Assembly (NCBI GenBank): GCA_021741245.1
Contig: JAIOYF010000004.1
Coordinates: forward strand, 286,990-350,989
Reading direction: 5' to 3'
Origin: Paracoccaceae bacterium
Lineage (GTDB): Bacteria; Pseudomonadota; Alphaproteobacteria; Rhodobacterales; Rhodobacteraceae
Length of the DNA: 64,000 nt
Under the pieces are notes generated by a model, which made no database searches, was not told the origin of the DNA, and worked only from the letters and a program-made list of their open reading frames with translations. This document shows, piece after piece, positions 27,627 through 37,220 of the stretch. Numbering within the stretch: the first letter of the stretch is position 1; every line of letters begins with the position of its first letter. Both the position numbers and the translations under genes were made by a program.

Positions 27627-28988
27627 TCAGCCCGCACCGAACATCTCGCCCACAAAGGCCGTCAGATCCGCCATCTCACGTATACGCATTCCCTCGTCCG
27701 TCCCGGTTTTTGATCTGCTGGGGACCGTGGCCTGTTGAAAACCAAGTTTCGACGCCTCTTTCAACCTGTTTTCGGTCTGACCCACGGGGCGCAGCGCGCC
27801 TGACAGGCTGATTTCGCCGAAAAGCACCATGTCTGGCGGAATTGCCACATCCTCACGCGCACTGAGCAAGGCACCAGCGACCGCCAGATCTGCCGCAGGC
27901 TCATTCACCCGCAAGCCACCGGCCACGTTCAAAAAGACATCAAGCCCGGTAAAGGGGATGCCGCAGCGAGCCTCAAGCACCGCCAGAATGGTGGACAGAC
28001 GCCCCGAATCCAGCCCCACCACCGTGCGCCGGGGCGTGCCAAGGGTTGAGGGGGCGACCAGCGCCTGAATCTCGGTCAGAACCGGGCGCGTGCCTTCGAT
28101 CCCCGCAAAGACGGCAGAGCCAGAGGCGGGCCTGTCACGATCCGACAAGAACAGCGCAGAGGGGTTCAGCACCTGTGCCAGACCATCACCCGTCATCTCG
28201 AACACGCCAATCTCATCGGCGGGGCCAAAGCGGTTCTTGACGGCGCGCAGGATGCGGAACTGATGGCCGCGCTCGCCCTCGAAATACAAAACCGTGTCGA
28301 CCATATGCTCGACCACGCGGGGACCCGCGATCTGGCCCTCTTTGGTGACATGGCCCACAAGAATGATCGCAACGCCGCGCCGCTTGGCAAAGGTCACCAA
28401 TTCATGCGCCGAGGCGCGGACCTGACTGACCGAACCGGGGGCGGCCTCCACCGTATCAAGCCACATGGTCTGAATGGAATCGATGATGGCAAGGGCAGGG
28501 CGTTCGGCATCCAGCGTGGTCAGGATATCGCGCAGGTTCGTCTCGGCCCCAAGGCTGACGGGGGCGTCTTGCAATCCAAGGCGTTGCGCACGCATCCGCA
28601 CTTGCGCCGTGGCCTCTTCGCCCGAAATATAAAGGCATTTCAAGCCATTGCGCGCGAAACTTGCAGCTGCCTGCAACAAAAGCGTTGATTTCCCGATGCC
28701 CGGATCGCCGCCCACCAATATGGCCGATGCGGGCACAAGTCCGCCGCCAAGAACGCGGTCCAGCTCATCAATGCCGGAACTGGCGCGGGGAGGCGGATCT
28801 TCTTGTGTGGCAAGATCGGACAGCACAATCGTGCGGCCCTTGCTGCGCAGGGCCTTTGGCCCCCCATCTGACAGGGGTGCCTCTTCCACAATGCTGTTCC
28901 ACGCCCCACATCCCTCACATCGGCCCTGCCATTTCTTATGGGCGGTGCCGCAGGAATTACACACGAAGATGGGGGAGGATTTGCTCAT
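27627..28988 (-). CDS. radA: DNA repair protein RadA
   Basis: RecA-related branch-migration ATPase for recombination repair. About 453 residues: a four-cysteine zinc finger (FVCNSCGTAHKKWQGRCEGC), a RecA-like core with Walker A GGDPGIGKSTLL, the RadA-specific KNRFG motif (ILRAVKNRFGPADE) and a C-terminal Lon-protease-like domain (GLDVFLNVAGGLRVNEPAAD). The start at 28988 fits the conserved N-terminus although the ribosome site is weak. Confidence 0.95.
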   Translation of the reverse strand: MSKSSPIFVCNSCGTAHKKWQGRCEGCGAWNSIVEEAPLSDGGPKALRSKGRTIVLSDLATQEDPPPRASSGIDELDRVLGGGLVPASAILVGGDPGIGKSTLLLQAAASFARNGLKCLYISGEEATAQVRMRAQRLGLQDAPVSLGAETNLRDILTTLDAERPALAIIDSIQTMWLDTVEAAPGSVSQVRASAHELVTFAKRRGVAIILVGHVTKEGQIAGPRVVEHMVDTVLYFEGERGHQFRILRAVKNRFGPADEIGVFEMTGDGLAQVLNPSALFLSDRDRPASGSAVFAGIEGTRPVLTEIQALVAPSTLGTPRRTVVGLDSGRLSTILAVLEARCGIPFTGLDVFLNVAGGLRVNEPAADLAVAGALLSAREDVAIPPDMVLFGEISLSGALRPVGQTENRLKEASKLGFQQATVPSRSKTGTDEGMRIREMADLTAFVGEMFGAG

Positions 28989-29036
28989 ATCGCTTGGGTA
29001 GCGCGGAATCCCTGTCGCCTTCAACCCTTTGTGGGG

Positions 29037-29459
29037 TCAGCCGCTGCGTTGACGCAACGATAGGGCCAAAGACAGCAAGATACAGCCCGTAAACAGATAC
29101 AATCCCCACGCCACCTCGACCGTGGCCAGACCGATGCCCTTTACGATCACGATATAGAGCGCGATCAGGAACACATCGGCCATCGCAAGCTTGCCCAAGA
29201 CATGCAGTGCGGGTTGCACGCGGGGCGACAACAGCCCGAAATCCATCAAGGCCATGCCAAGCGTTTTGGCCCAAGGCGCAAACACCGCCATAAAGGTGAC
29301 CAGCAAAGCCAAGGCGACATCGCTGCCCCACAGCGACTGCAGGCCCGTGATGACCGAGATTTCATCAAGCCCGAAAATCGGCAATAAACCAGCGCGCATC
29401 AAGGGCGCGAACCAAGACACCGGGAACAGCACAAGCAAGAAAAGGTTCAGCCATTTCAT
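29037..29459 (-). CDS. Paraquat-inducible protein A (PqiA)-like membrane protein
   Basis: A 140-residue membrane protein with about four hydrophobic segments (LNLFLLVLFPVSWFAPLM, ALALLVTFMAVFAPWAKTLG, ADVFLIALYIVIVKGIG, WGLYLFTGCILLSLAL). It matches a single PqiA domain (LGKLAMADVFLIALY). Full PqiA proteins carry two such domains, so this is a short single-domain form. AAGGGG precedes the start. Confidence 0.75.
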   Translation of the reverse strand: MKWLNLFLLVLFPVSWFAPLMRAGLLPIFGLDEISVITGLQSLWGSDVALALLVTFMAVFAPWAKTLGMALMDFGLLSPRVQPALHVLGKLAMADVFLIALYIVIVKGIGLATVEVAWGLYLFTGCILLSLALSLRQRSG

Positions 29460-29664
29460 ACCCCTTGATCGCGCTGCCCTGAGGGGCGGTCAAGTCTCTT
29501 TGTGCGGCGCGTGCAAGATCACCCCATTGAACCCAATCTCCACTGCGCCGTCAGATTTGCCAACGGTCGGTTGCTGGGCAATGTTTCGGGTCGGCTTGAA
29601 GAATATGGAAATGAAATCAGACATCTATGGTGTTTTTCTCCCGCCGATAAGAACCACACGCGCC

Positions 29665-30075
29665 CTATGCGGGACTGTCCCAGCCCATAATGTCACGAAT
29701 AGAGGCAACGGCGGTTGTCAGGAACAGCGCCAGCAAGAATGCCACGACCAATCCATTTGACGCCAAGAGCAAGGGTTCGTGCCAATTTACCCGACGCGTC
29801 CATGCCCCCAGCAGCCAAAACCAGCCTATCACCGAAACCACGCGACCGGGCAGAACGAGGGCCGGGTCCAGCGGTTGAGGCCAATGCATCCACAGCAGAT
29901 AGGTGCACACCCAAAACATCAGGATCAGCCCACGCCGGTCCCCCACCCGCCACGCGGCATAGCCCGAAAGCGCGATGGCAAGCGGTGTCAGAACGATCAG
30001 CGTTTCGACAAGCACCAACCAGATCGAGGGTTGTTCGAACAAGAACGACAGATCTGCCTGAAACAGCGCATTCAT
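29665..30075 (-). CDS. Four-segment membrane protein of unknown function in the Mla-like operon
   Basis: A 136-residue protein, not recognised. Hydrophobic segments are near residues 16-40 (IWLVLVETLIVLTPLAIALS), 48-65 (GLILMFWVCTYLLWMHW), 75-92 (GRVVSVIGWFWLLGAW) and 102-124 (LLLASNGLVVAFLLALFLTT). Its ATG overlaps the ATPase stop by one base (TGATG), so it is translationally coupled to mlaF and may be an accessory subunit of that transporter. Confidence 0.7.
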   Translation of the reverse strand: MNALFQADLSFLFEQPSIWLVLVETLIVLTPLAIALSGYAAWRVGDRRGLILMFWVCTYLLWMHWPQPLDPALVLPGRVVSVIGWFWLLGAWTRRVNWHEPLLLASNGLVVAFLLALFLTTAVASIRDIMGWDSPA

Positions 30076-30821
30076 CACCGCACCGGATTGATGGGGCCCG
30101 TGGCGCGACCATGGATGAACTGATCGACATAAGGATCTGATGTTGCGTCCATTTCCGCAACTGTCCCCGACCACTTTATGGTGCCTTCATGCAGCATGGC
30201 CACCTGATCTGCGATGGCGCGTACCGAACTCATATCATGGGTGATGGTCATGGCCGTGGCCCCCATTTCTACAACAATCTCTCGGATCAACTCATTGATC
30301 ACGCCCGCCATGATGGGGTCAAGGCCGGTGGTCGGCTCATCGAAAAAGATGATCTCGGGTTCTGCTGCGATGGCGCGCGCAAGGCCCACGCGCTTTTGCA
30401 TGCCCCCCGACAATTCTGCCGGGAACATATCGGCCACCTTAGGGCCAAGCCCCACGCGGCGCAACTTCTCAATCGCAATCTCGCGCGCCTCGGCATTGGG
30501 GCGTTTGGTGGGGCCGCGCATCAGGCGAAAGGCCACGTTTTCCCAGACCCGAAGCGAGTCGAACAAGGCGCCGCCCTGAAACAACATGCCAAAGCGGGCC
30601 AGAAAGGCATCCCGCTCGGCCTTGCGCACATCCTCTCCATCCAGACTGATCAGACCCGCGTCATGCACCACCAACCCAAGGATGGATTTGAGCAAAACCG
30701 ATTTCCCGGTGCCCGATCCGCCGATGATGACCATGCTGCTGCCCTTTGGGATGGTCAGGTCAACCCCGCGCAGAACGCGGTTCGATCCAAAGGTCTTTGT
30801 GACGCCCAAAAGCTCGATCAT
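30075..30821 (-). CDS. mlaF: MlaF/Ttg2A-type ABC transporter ATPase
   Basis: A 248-residue ATPase of the phospholipid/toluene-tolerance (Mla) family. Walker A is GGSGTGKSVLLKSILG, the Q-loop is in MLFQGGALFD, the signature is LSGGMQKRVGLARAIA and Walker B is EIIFFDEPTTGLDPI. It overlaps the permease gene by 4 nt (ATGA). With MlaE it should form the inner-membrane core of a lipid transporter between membranes. Confidence 0.92.
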   Translation of the reverse strand: MIELLGVTKTFGSNRVLRGVDLTIPKGSSMVIIGGSGTGKSVLLKSILGLVVHDAGLISLDGEDVRKAERDAFLARFGMLFQGGALFDSLRVWENVAFRLMRGPTKRPNAEAREIAIEKLRRVGLGPKVADMFPAELSGGMQKRVGLARAIAAEPEIIFFDEPTTGLDPIMAGVINELIREIVVEMGATAMTITHDMSSVRAIADQVAMLHEGTIKWSGTVAEMDATSDPYVDQFIHGRATGPINPVR

Positions 30822-31600
30822 GAGGTAAAGAACACCTCTGTCAGGATATAATTGGCGGCAAGGATCATGATGCTGGCCGCCACGACCGCGGATTTCGTCG
30901 CGCGTCCCACACCCTGCGCGCCCCGCCCCGAGGTCATGCCATGGTAGCAGCCCATGATGGCGACGATAAACCCAAAGGCCGCGCCCTTCACAAGGCCGGA
31001 GCCCACATCCCACGCCTCCAGAAAGTCAATCGTGTTGCGCAGATAGGTCGCGGAGTTGAAATCCAGCCGGGTGATCCCCACCAGCCAGCCCCCCATGATG
31101 CCAATGGCATCCCCCACACCCACCAACACCGGAACGGCCAATGTGGCCGCCAAAACCCGTGGCACGGCAAGGTATTTCATCGGGTTGGTCGAAAGCGTGG
31201 TCAGGGCGTCGATCTGTTCGGTGACCTTCATCGTGCCCAATTCGGCCGCGATGGAGGAGGCCACCCGTGCCGCCACCATCAAGCCGCCCAGAACCGGCCC
31301 CAACTCCCGTACCATACCGATGGCCACGATGGACGGCACAACCGACTCGGCGTTGAACCGCGCCCCGCCAGAGTAGATTTGCAAGGCCAAGGCCCCGCCG
31401 GTGAACAGCGTGGTCAGGCCAACGACCGGCAGGGAAAGCCAGCCGATCTGCAAAAGCTGCACAAAGAATTCGCGCGGATAGAACGGCGGACGCAGTATAT
31501 GCCCCAGCACCGAGGCCGCAAAAAGCGTAATCCGCCCCATTGCGGCCAACGTCTCCAGCGCGGGCCTGCCAACGGCGCGCAGGGCGCCGGATGGCGTCAC
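30818..31600 (-). CDS. mlaE: MlaE-type ABC transporter permease
   Basis: A 260-residue permease of the MlaE/YrbE family with the conserved [15 protein letters not shown] and [20 protein letters not shown] segments, followed by [14 protein letters not shown]. About five membrane helices are visible. The GTG start overlaps the alr stop as GTGA. No MlaD-type MCE gene follows; the substrate-binding MCE protein must be elsewhere or be replaced by another protein. Confidence 0.92.
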   Translation of the reverse strand: MTPSGALRAVGRPALETLAAMGRITLFAASVLGHILRPPFYPREFFVQLLQIGWLSLPVVGLTTLFTGGALALQIYSGGARFNAESVVPSIVAIGMVRELGPVLGGLMVAARVASSIAAELGTMKVTEQIDALTTLSTNPMKYLAVPRVLAATLAVPVLVGVGDAIGIMGGWLVGITRLDFNSATYLRNTIDFLEAWDVGSGLVKGAAFGFIVAIMGCYHGMTSGRGAQGVGRATKSAVVAASIMILAANYILTEVFFTS

Positions 31601-32646
31601 GCCACCCCCTCCACATAGCGGCGGGTATAGCGCGCGCCAAGCGAGGTCAGAACCTCATACCCGATCGTGCCCGCAATGGCGGCAAGGTCATCGACGGTCT
31701 GATGCGGGCCCAAGATATCCAGACTGCGCGGCACCCGCCTCAGGTGGCTGATATCCACGGTGATCAGGTCCATCGACACGCGGCCCACAAGCGGGCAGGG
31801 CGTATCACCATCCCACAGCACCGCCGCATTCGACAGGCCGCGCAACAGCCCATCTGCATAGCCGCCCGACACGGTGGCAATTGTGCTGTCCTGCTCGGCC
31901 GTCCAGGTGCAAGAATAGCCAACAGCCTCACCGGCGGCGACGGGTCTGGTCTGGATCACGGGCAGAGAAAGGGTCACGACACGCGCCGCAGCCTCATAAG
32001 GATGGCCACCATAAAGGCCGATGCCCGGACGTGTCAGGTCAAAGTGATATTTGGGCCCCATCAAGATACCGCCCGTCGCGGCCAAAGACCTGGGCACGCC
32101 GGTGCCATCGGTCATGGCATGAAAGGTGGCAAGCTGCAGCTCGTTCAACCCGTGGTCAGGGTCATCGGCACAGGCCAGATGCGACATCAGAAGTTCAGGC
32201 CCCGCCTCCAGCACAAAGGGGGCCACGGCCTCCCACTCGGCCTCTTCCATGCCAAGCCGGTTCATGCCTGTGTCAAGCTGCACGCCAAACGGCAGGCCCG
32301 GCAGGCTTTCCAGATGGCGCGTCACCTGATCAATGCTGTTGAGCATCGGCGTCAGGTCAAGGTCATGCACCATCTCGGTGTCGCCCGCCATATGGCCCGA
32401 CATGATGCAGATCTGCGGGCCCGGCCCAAGGGCCTGCCGCAGGGCGGCCCCCTCTTCGGCCACGGCGACGAAAAAGCGTCGCGCCCCGGCTTGTGCCAAG
32501 GCGCGCGCCACACGCGCGATGCCAAGGCCATAGGCATCTGCCTTGACCACAGCCGCCGTCTGAACGCTGGATGAGGATGCACGGTCCAAGGCGCGCCAAT
32601 TGGCGGCGAGGGCGTCGAGGTCGATTGAGAGTGTCGCTGTTGCCAT
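31597..32646 (-). CDS. alr: Alanine racemase
   Basis: PLP enzyme giving D-alanine for peptidoglycan. The 349-residue protein has the cofactor Lys35 in [12 protein letters not shown], a barrel with DTGMNRLG and [12 protein letters not shown], and the C-terminal domain with [13 protein letters not shown] (second catalytic Tyr expected) and [15 protein letters not shown]. In many Rhodobacterales alr follows dnaB directly; here two signalling genes come between them. Confidence 0.93.
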   Translation of the reverse strand: MATATLSIDLDALAANWRALDRASSSSVQTAAVVKADAYGLGIARVARALAQAGARRFFVAVAEEGAALRQALGPGPQICIMSGHMAGDTEMVHDLDLTPMLNSIDQVTRHLESLPGLPFGVQLDTGMNRLGMEEAEWEAVAPFVLEAGPELLMSHLACADDPDHGLNELQLATFHAMTDGTGVPRSLAATGGILMGPKYHFDLTRPGIGLYGGHPYEAAARVVTLSLPVIQTRPVAAGEAVGYSCTWTAEQDSTIATVSGGYADGLLRGLSNAAVLWDGDTPCPLVGRVSMDLITVDISHLRRVPRSLDILGPHQTVDDLAAIAGTIGYEVLTSLGARYTRRYVEGVA

Positions 32647-32727
32647 GGTGGGGTTTTTGACAGGCGCGCGGGCAGGGTCAAGAGAAATTCGGCACCATCC
32701 GCGCAATGCGCCCAATTGCGCCGGGGT

Positions 32728-34083
32728 TCAGTCGATTTTGTCGCGCTGTCCAACCGTGCGAAGGATCAGATCAGCCAGTTCCTTGCGGCGAAACGGCTTG
32801 ACCATGACTTGCGAGAACCCGGCATCGCGAAAACCGCGCTGATCTTCTTCCATCGCATTCGCGGTCAGTGCAATGGCCGGAACGGCCGCCACCTTTGCCC
32901 ACTCTGCCGCGCGGCGGATCTGTGTCAAGGCTTCGATCCCGTCAACGCGCGGCATCGATATGTCCAGCAACAAGATATCAAACCGCGCCGGATCGGCCGT
33001 GAACAGATCAATCGCCTCTTGCCCGTCCTCGGCCATGGTCAGGCCCAGCCCTGTGGGCGCCATCAGCGCCTCAAGCATTTCACGGTTGATGGTATTGTCA
33101 TCAGCCGCAAGGCAATGCAGGCCAGTCAGGTCTGGCACATCCCCCAAGGCCTTTGCCCGGTCCTCTGGCATCATGTTGGCCAGAGGCATTGGTAAAGTCA
33201 CGGTGATCGTGGTCCCCTGATCTGGCGCCGTCGTGACCTTGATCGCGCCATTCATCAGCTTGACCAATTCGTGAACAATGGCCATGCCAAGGCCTGTGCC
33301 GCCGTATTTGCGCGACGTCTTGCTGTCGGCCTGTTCAAATCGGTTGAACAAACGCCGGGCCTGATCCGGCGACATGCCTATTCCGGTATCGCTGACACTC
33401 AGGACGATGCCGCCCGCGATATCGCGGCTGGCGGCCAGCCGGATCTGACCGTGATCAGTGAATTTGACGGCATTGCTTAGCAGATTGTGAAGGATCTGTG
33501 CCACGCGATGGCTGTCGCCCAACACGGCTGCAGGAAGATCGGGCGAGGTGTCCACGATCAGATCCACCGCTTTTTCCGACGCCCGGATAACATGCAAGGC
33601 GCTGATCTTTTGCAGAGTGGCCCGAATGTTGAAAGGGGCCGGGACCAGATCCATATGCCCCGACTCAACCTTCGACAGATCAAGGATGTCGTTCAGGAGA
33701 TCCATCAGCGATTCGCCTGAACTAAGGATCAGCGTCGCCATGCGTTTCAGATGCGGGTCTTGCAGTTCTGTCGTCAGCGCATCCGCGATGCCGATGATCC
33801 CATTCAATGGCGTGCGCAACTCATGGCTCATATTGGCCAGAAATCCGCTTTTGGCTTGGCTGGCAGCTTCGGCAAGGATCTTTGCGCGCTCCAGTTCCTT
33901 GGTGCGCTCCTGAACCTCGGATTCAAGCTCTTGTGTATGCCGGATCAAGGCTTGATTGGCCTCAAACAACTCGCGGCTTTTGACTTCCAGCAGATACTCG
34001 GCCTGTTGCCGTGCCGCGCGCTCCCGCTCGTATCTGCGTCGGGAGACGACCTCGTCTTCAGATAAGGCAGCTTGTCCGGTCAT
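32728..34083 (-). CDS. H-NOX-associated hybrid histidine kinase with receiver domain
   Basis: A 451-residue cytosolic hybrid kinase lacking any sensor domain of its own. An N-terminal coiled coil (residues 15-75) leads to a dimerisation domain with phosphorylatable His87 (ANMSHELRTPLNG), an HATPase domain with N204 in LSNAVKF and G-boxes SDTGIGMS and GGTGLGMAI, then a receiver domain with Asp374 (ILLLDISMP). It starts one nt after the H-NOX stop, so the NO sensor probably supplies its input. No HPt or output gene is adjacent. Confidence 0.92.
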   Translation of the reverse strand: MTGQAALSEDEVVSRRRYERERAARQQAEYLLEVKSRELFEANQALIRHTQELESEVQERTKELERAKILAEAASQAKSGFLANMSHELRTPLNGIIGIADALTTELQDPHLKRMATLILSSGESLMDLLNDILDLSKVESGHMDLVPAPFNIRATLQKISALHVIRASEKAVDLIVDTSPDLPAAVLGDSHRVAQILHNLLSNAVKFTDHGQIRLAASRDIAGGIVLSVSDTGIGMSPDQARRLFNRFEQADSKTSRKYGGTGLGMAIVHELVKLMNGAIKVTTAPDQGTTITVTLPMPLANMMPEDRAKALGDVPDLTGLHCLAADDNTINREMLEALMAPTGLGLTMAEDGQEAIDLFTADPARFDILLLDISMPRVDGIEALTQIRRAAEWAKVAAVPAIALTANAMEEDQRGFRDAGFSQVMVKPFRRKELADLILRTVGQRDKID

Positions 34084-34084
34084 C

Positions 34085-34627
34085 TCAGTTTCGACTCAAG
34101 GAAAAGACGGCAAGCGACCCTTTTGGTCCCGAACGGTCCTCCATCGCGATACTGGTCGACTCACCAAAATCCTCGACACAGGCCTCCACCAGACCTTTGC
34201 AAAAATGCACAAGCGGTCGGCTGGACTGATAGATCATCTCAAAACTGTCTGCATCCGGGCGGCGCGTGTCAAAACGTGGCAGTTCCGCATTCGGATAGAT
34301 TTTGCGAACCTCGACATGCACCTCATCCTCAACGGATTCCAGCATGTCAAAGGCGTTGGTCTTATCGGTAAAGAACGTCGGATAATTGCGACGAAAGCTG
34401 TCCATCATCCAATGGCCAAACAATCGCTGCAACTCATCTGCAGGCACGCTCGTCGCTGTCGAGAATCCGGTGATCAGGGTCACAAGCTCTGCGCAGGGGT
34501 AGTCGCCCACGCTGGTATAGGCCCCACCCGAGGGCAGATCGCAGTCGTCGATGACGCGATCCACGGCCTCTTCCCCCAGCATGTCTTCTGCCATGCCCAT
34601 CAACTCAACAAAGACAACACCCTTCAT
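34085..34627 (-). CDS. H-NOX heme nitric-oxide/oxygen-binding sensor
   Basis: A 180-residue HNOB-domain protein. The proximal heme ligand is His104 in DEVHVEVRKIYPNAELP, and the heme-propionate motif Tyr-x-Ser-x-Arg is Y133/S135/R137 in MIYQSSRPLVHF. The start MKGVVFVELMGMAED is typical. Bacterial H-NOX proteins bind NO and inhibit a partner kinase; the kinase gene follows after one nt. The distal pocket shows no clear tyrosine of the O2-binding subclass, so NO sensing is more likely. Confidence 0.94.
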   Translation of the reverse strand: MKGVVFVELMGMAEDMLGEEAVDRVIDDCDLPSGGAYTSVGDYPCAELVTLITGFSTATSVPADELQRLFGHWMMDSFRRNYPTFFTDKTNAFDMLESVEDEVHVEVRKIYPNAELPRFDTRRPDADSFEMIYQSSRPLVHFCKGLVEACVEDFGESTSIAMEDRSGPKGSLAVFSLSRN

Positions 34628-34717
34628 GCCATTCTTTCCGATGCCGTTCTGTTACCCATTCGTAGGGTTCAGTCTAGCACACAGACGTTAAGAGCATAAC
34701 CTGTTCACTTGGATGGG

Positions 34718-36226
34718 TCAGTAGCCGTCAGAACCGTCTGCCTGCCATGGTTTGGCAAGGTTGCCAAAGCGCGTGAAGCGCCCCTCAAAGCTCAGTTCCA
34801 CCGAGCCGATTGGCCCATGGCGCTGCTTGCCGATGATGACTTCGGCCTTGCCATGCACCTGTTCCATGATCTGCTGCCACGCCGCCATCTTTTCCATTTC
34901 ATGGTCGCCGGGCTTTTCGCGCTCTTTGTAGTATTCGTCGCGATACACGAACATGACCACATCGGCATCTTGTTCAATTGATCCCGATTCCCGAAGGTCC
35001 GAAAGCTGTGGGCGCTTGTCCTCGCGGCTTTCCACCTGACGCGACAACTGCGACAGGGCGACCACGGGAATGTTCAACTCCTTGGCGATCGCCTTCAGGC
35101 CTTGGGTAATCTCGGACACCTCTTGCACCCTGTTCCCCTCGGAGCTTTTGGCAGAACCTTTGAGAAGCTGGAGGTAGTCGATCATCAACACATCGAGGCC
35201 ATGCGTCCGCTTGAGGCGGCGCGCACGGGCGGCAACCTGACTGATCGGCAGGGCAGGCGTGTCATCGATGTAAAGCGGGCAGCTTTCAAGCGACTTTGCC
35301 GCCTCCACGAACCGGCGGAATTCGGTTTCGGTCATGTCACCACGGCGGATCTGTTCGCTGGGGACCTCCGACGCCTCTGACAAAATCCGTGCGGCAAGTT
35401 GTTCGGCGCTCATTTCCAAGGAAAAGAACCCGACCACCCCGCCTTCAACCGCGCCTTCGCTGCCGTCGGGCCTGCGCCCGCGCTTGTAGGCCTTGGCCAC
35501 ATTGAAGGCGATGTTGGTGGCAAGTGAGGTCTTACCCATCGACGGGCGGCCCGCAAGAATCAGAAGGTCACTCTCATGCAAACCGCCCAGCTTTTTGTCC
35601 AGATCCACCAGACCGGTGGAAATGCCTGCCAGACCACCACCGCGTTGATAGGCCGCGTTGGCCACATTAACGGCGTCGGTTACAGCCTTGAGAAAGCTTT
35701 GAAATCCGCGTTCGGCAACGCCTTGCTCCCCCAGCTTGTAAAGCCGCTGCTCGGCCTCAATAATCTGCTCGCGGGGCTCTGAGGCCATGTCGACCTTGGC
35801 CGCACGGGCCGAGATGTCGCGCCCAAGCCCGATCAATTCGCGGCGCACCGCCAGATCATAGATCATCTGCGCATAGTCGCGTGCGGCATAGGCGCTGATC
35901 GCGGCCCCTGCCATGCGCACCAGATAGGCCGGGCCACCCAGTTCCTTCAGCCCCTCATCATCTTCAAAAAAGGGCTTCAGCGTGACCGGGCTTGCAAGGG
36001 CATTCTTCTGAATGCGCGCCGCCGCCTTTTCAAAGATGCGCTGGTGAACCGGGTCAAAGAAATGCTCGGATTTCACCACAGCCGCGATGCGGTCGTACAC
36101 ATCGTTATTGGTCAAGATGGCCCCCAAAAGCTGCTGCTCGGCCTCGATGTTATGGGGTTGTCCCTCGACCTGACCCAGACCCGTCGGGGAAAGATCAGTG
36201 CTGCCAACTTTGGAAATCTCGTTCAT
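34718..36226 (-). CDS. dnaB: Replicative DNA helicase
   Basis: A 502-residue hexameric helicase. An N-terminal domain (PHNIEAEQQLLGAILTNNDV) joins through a linker to a RecA-like core with Walker A LAGRPSMGKTSLATN, Walker B LDVLMIDYLQLL, the QLSRQVE segment and the C-terminal ESGSIEQDADVVMFVYRDEYY. The start at 36226 gives the family N-terminus; an ATG 45 nt further upstream is less likely. No intein is present. Confidence 0.96.
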   Translation of the reverse strand: MNEISKVGSTDLSPTGLGQVEGQPHNIEAEQQLLGAILTNNDVYDRIAAVVKSEHFFDPVHQRIFEKAAARIQKNALASPVTLKPFFEDDEGLKELGGPAYLVRMAGAAISAYAARDYAQMIYDLAVRRELIGLGRDISARAAKVDMASEPREQIIEAEQRLYKLGEQGVAERGFQSFLKAVTDAVNVANAAYQRGGGLAGISTGLVDLDKKLGGLHESDLLILAGRPSMGKTSLATNIAFNVAKAYKRGRRPDGSEGAVEGGVVGFFSLEMSAEQLAARILSEASEVPSEQIRRGDMTETEFRRFVEAAKSLESCPLYIDDTPALPISQVAARARRLKRTHGLDVLMIDYLQLLKGSAKSSEGNRVQEVSEITQGLKAIAKELNIPVVALSQLSRQVESREDKRPQLSDLRESGSIEQDADVVMFVYRDEYYKEREKPGDHEMEKMAAWQQIMEQVHGKAEVIIGKQRHGPIGSVELSFEGRFTRFGNLAKPWQADGSDGY

Positions 36227-36433
36227 GCCTGCCGCTGCTATTTTTGATTGTGAACCCCTGACTAACAGCAAATGCCGCCGCGTGGGTTGTGGAAATCCTG
36301 TGGACTACTGGGTAATCCACAGGAATTATCTTACCATATCTGGATGGCAAAGAGAAACGCCTAGCAATATATCGGCGTCAAGCGTAACTGTAGTTGGTTT
36401 TGATGGCCAACGCCCAGCAGTCTGCGCGCAGAA

Positions 36434-37117
36434 TCACGACAGCTTTGCACGCGCCTCTTGCCAAGCCCGGGGAGCTTTGAGAAAGGCTTCCACCTCGCCC
36501 AGGGTCGCTTCGTCAAATGCGCCCTGACGACGCGCCTCGGCCAGCACATCCCACCATGTGCACAGATGGTGCAACTGCACCCCATGCTCTGCAAGGCGCT
36601 CTTTTGTGCCGGGGAAAATATCGTAGTAAAAGATCACGGCTGTATGTGCACAGCTGGCGCCGGTTTCACGGATTGCGTCCACAAACGACAACTTGGAACC
36701 GCCATCTGTGGTCAGATCTTCGACCAACAGCACGCGCTGACCCTCAGTCATTGCCCCTTCAATCCGGGCGTTGCGGCCATAGCCTTTGGGCTTTTTGCGC
36801 ACGTAGGTCATCGGCAGGGCCAGACGCTCGGCCACAAGGGCGGCAAAGGGGATGCCCGCCGTCTCGCCGCCCGCGATATTGTCAAACGCCTCAAACCCGG
36901 CATCCCGCATCACAGTGACGGACATGAAATCCATCAACATGCTGCGGATGCGCGGATAGCTGATCAGCTTGCGACAATCGATATAGGTAGGCGAGGGCAG
37001 ACCCGAGGCCAAGGTGAACGGCGTCTGCGTGTTGAAATGCACGGCCTTGATCTCCAGCAGCGCACGGGCCGTCAGGCGGGCGATTTCCGAAGCGGGGGGA
37101 AAGCTGGTGGGGATCAT
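36434..37117 (-). CDS. pyrE: Orotate phosphoribosyltransferase
   Basis: Converts orotate and PRPP to OMP. The 227-residue protein has the active-site loop and PRPP motif [33 protein letters not shown] and an N-terminal substrate segment with [22 protein letters not shown] precedes the start. It follows pyrC on the same strand, with a palindromic repeat in the 103-nt gap. Confidence 0.95.
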   Translation of the reverse strand: MIPTSFPPASEIARLTARALLEIKAVHFNTQTPFTLASGLPSPTYIDCRKLISYPRIRSMLMDFMSVTVMRDAGFEAFDNIAGGETAGIPFAALVAERLALPMTYVRKKPKGYGRNARIEGAMTEGQRVLLVEDLTTDGGSKLSFVDAIRETGASCAHTAVIFYYDIFPGTKERLAEHGVQLHHLCTWWDVLAEARRQGAFDEATLGEVEAFLKAPRAWQEARAKLS

Positions 37118-37136
37118 CGTGCAGTCCTTTGGTATG

Positions 37137-37218
37137 TCATCTGTTCAAAAATATCCCCCGCGGAGCGTCCGTCCTCAGCCGTGGGAGCCTCCGGCGGGGA
37201 TATTTGAAGAACAGATGA
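37137..37218. repeat. REP-like 82-nt palindromic element between pyrC and pyrE
   Basis: TCATCTGTTC (37137-37146) pairs with GAACAGATGA (37209-37218), and ATATCCCC with GGGGATAT further in, separated by a 4-nt mismatch. The GC-rich middle adds further pairing. It can form one long imperfect hairpin. Confidence 0.75.
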
Positions 37219-37220
37219 AG

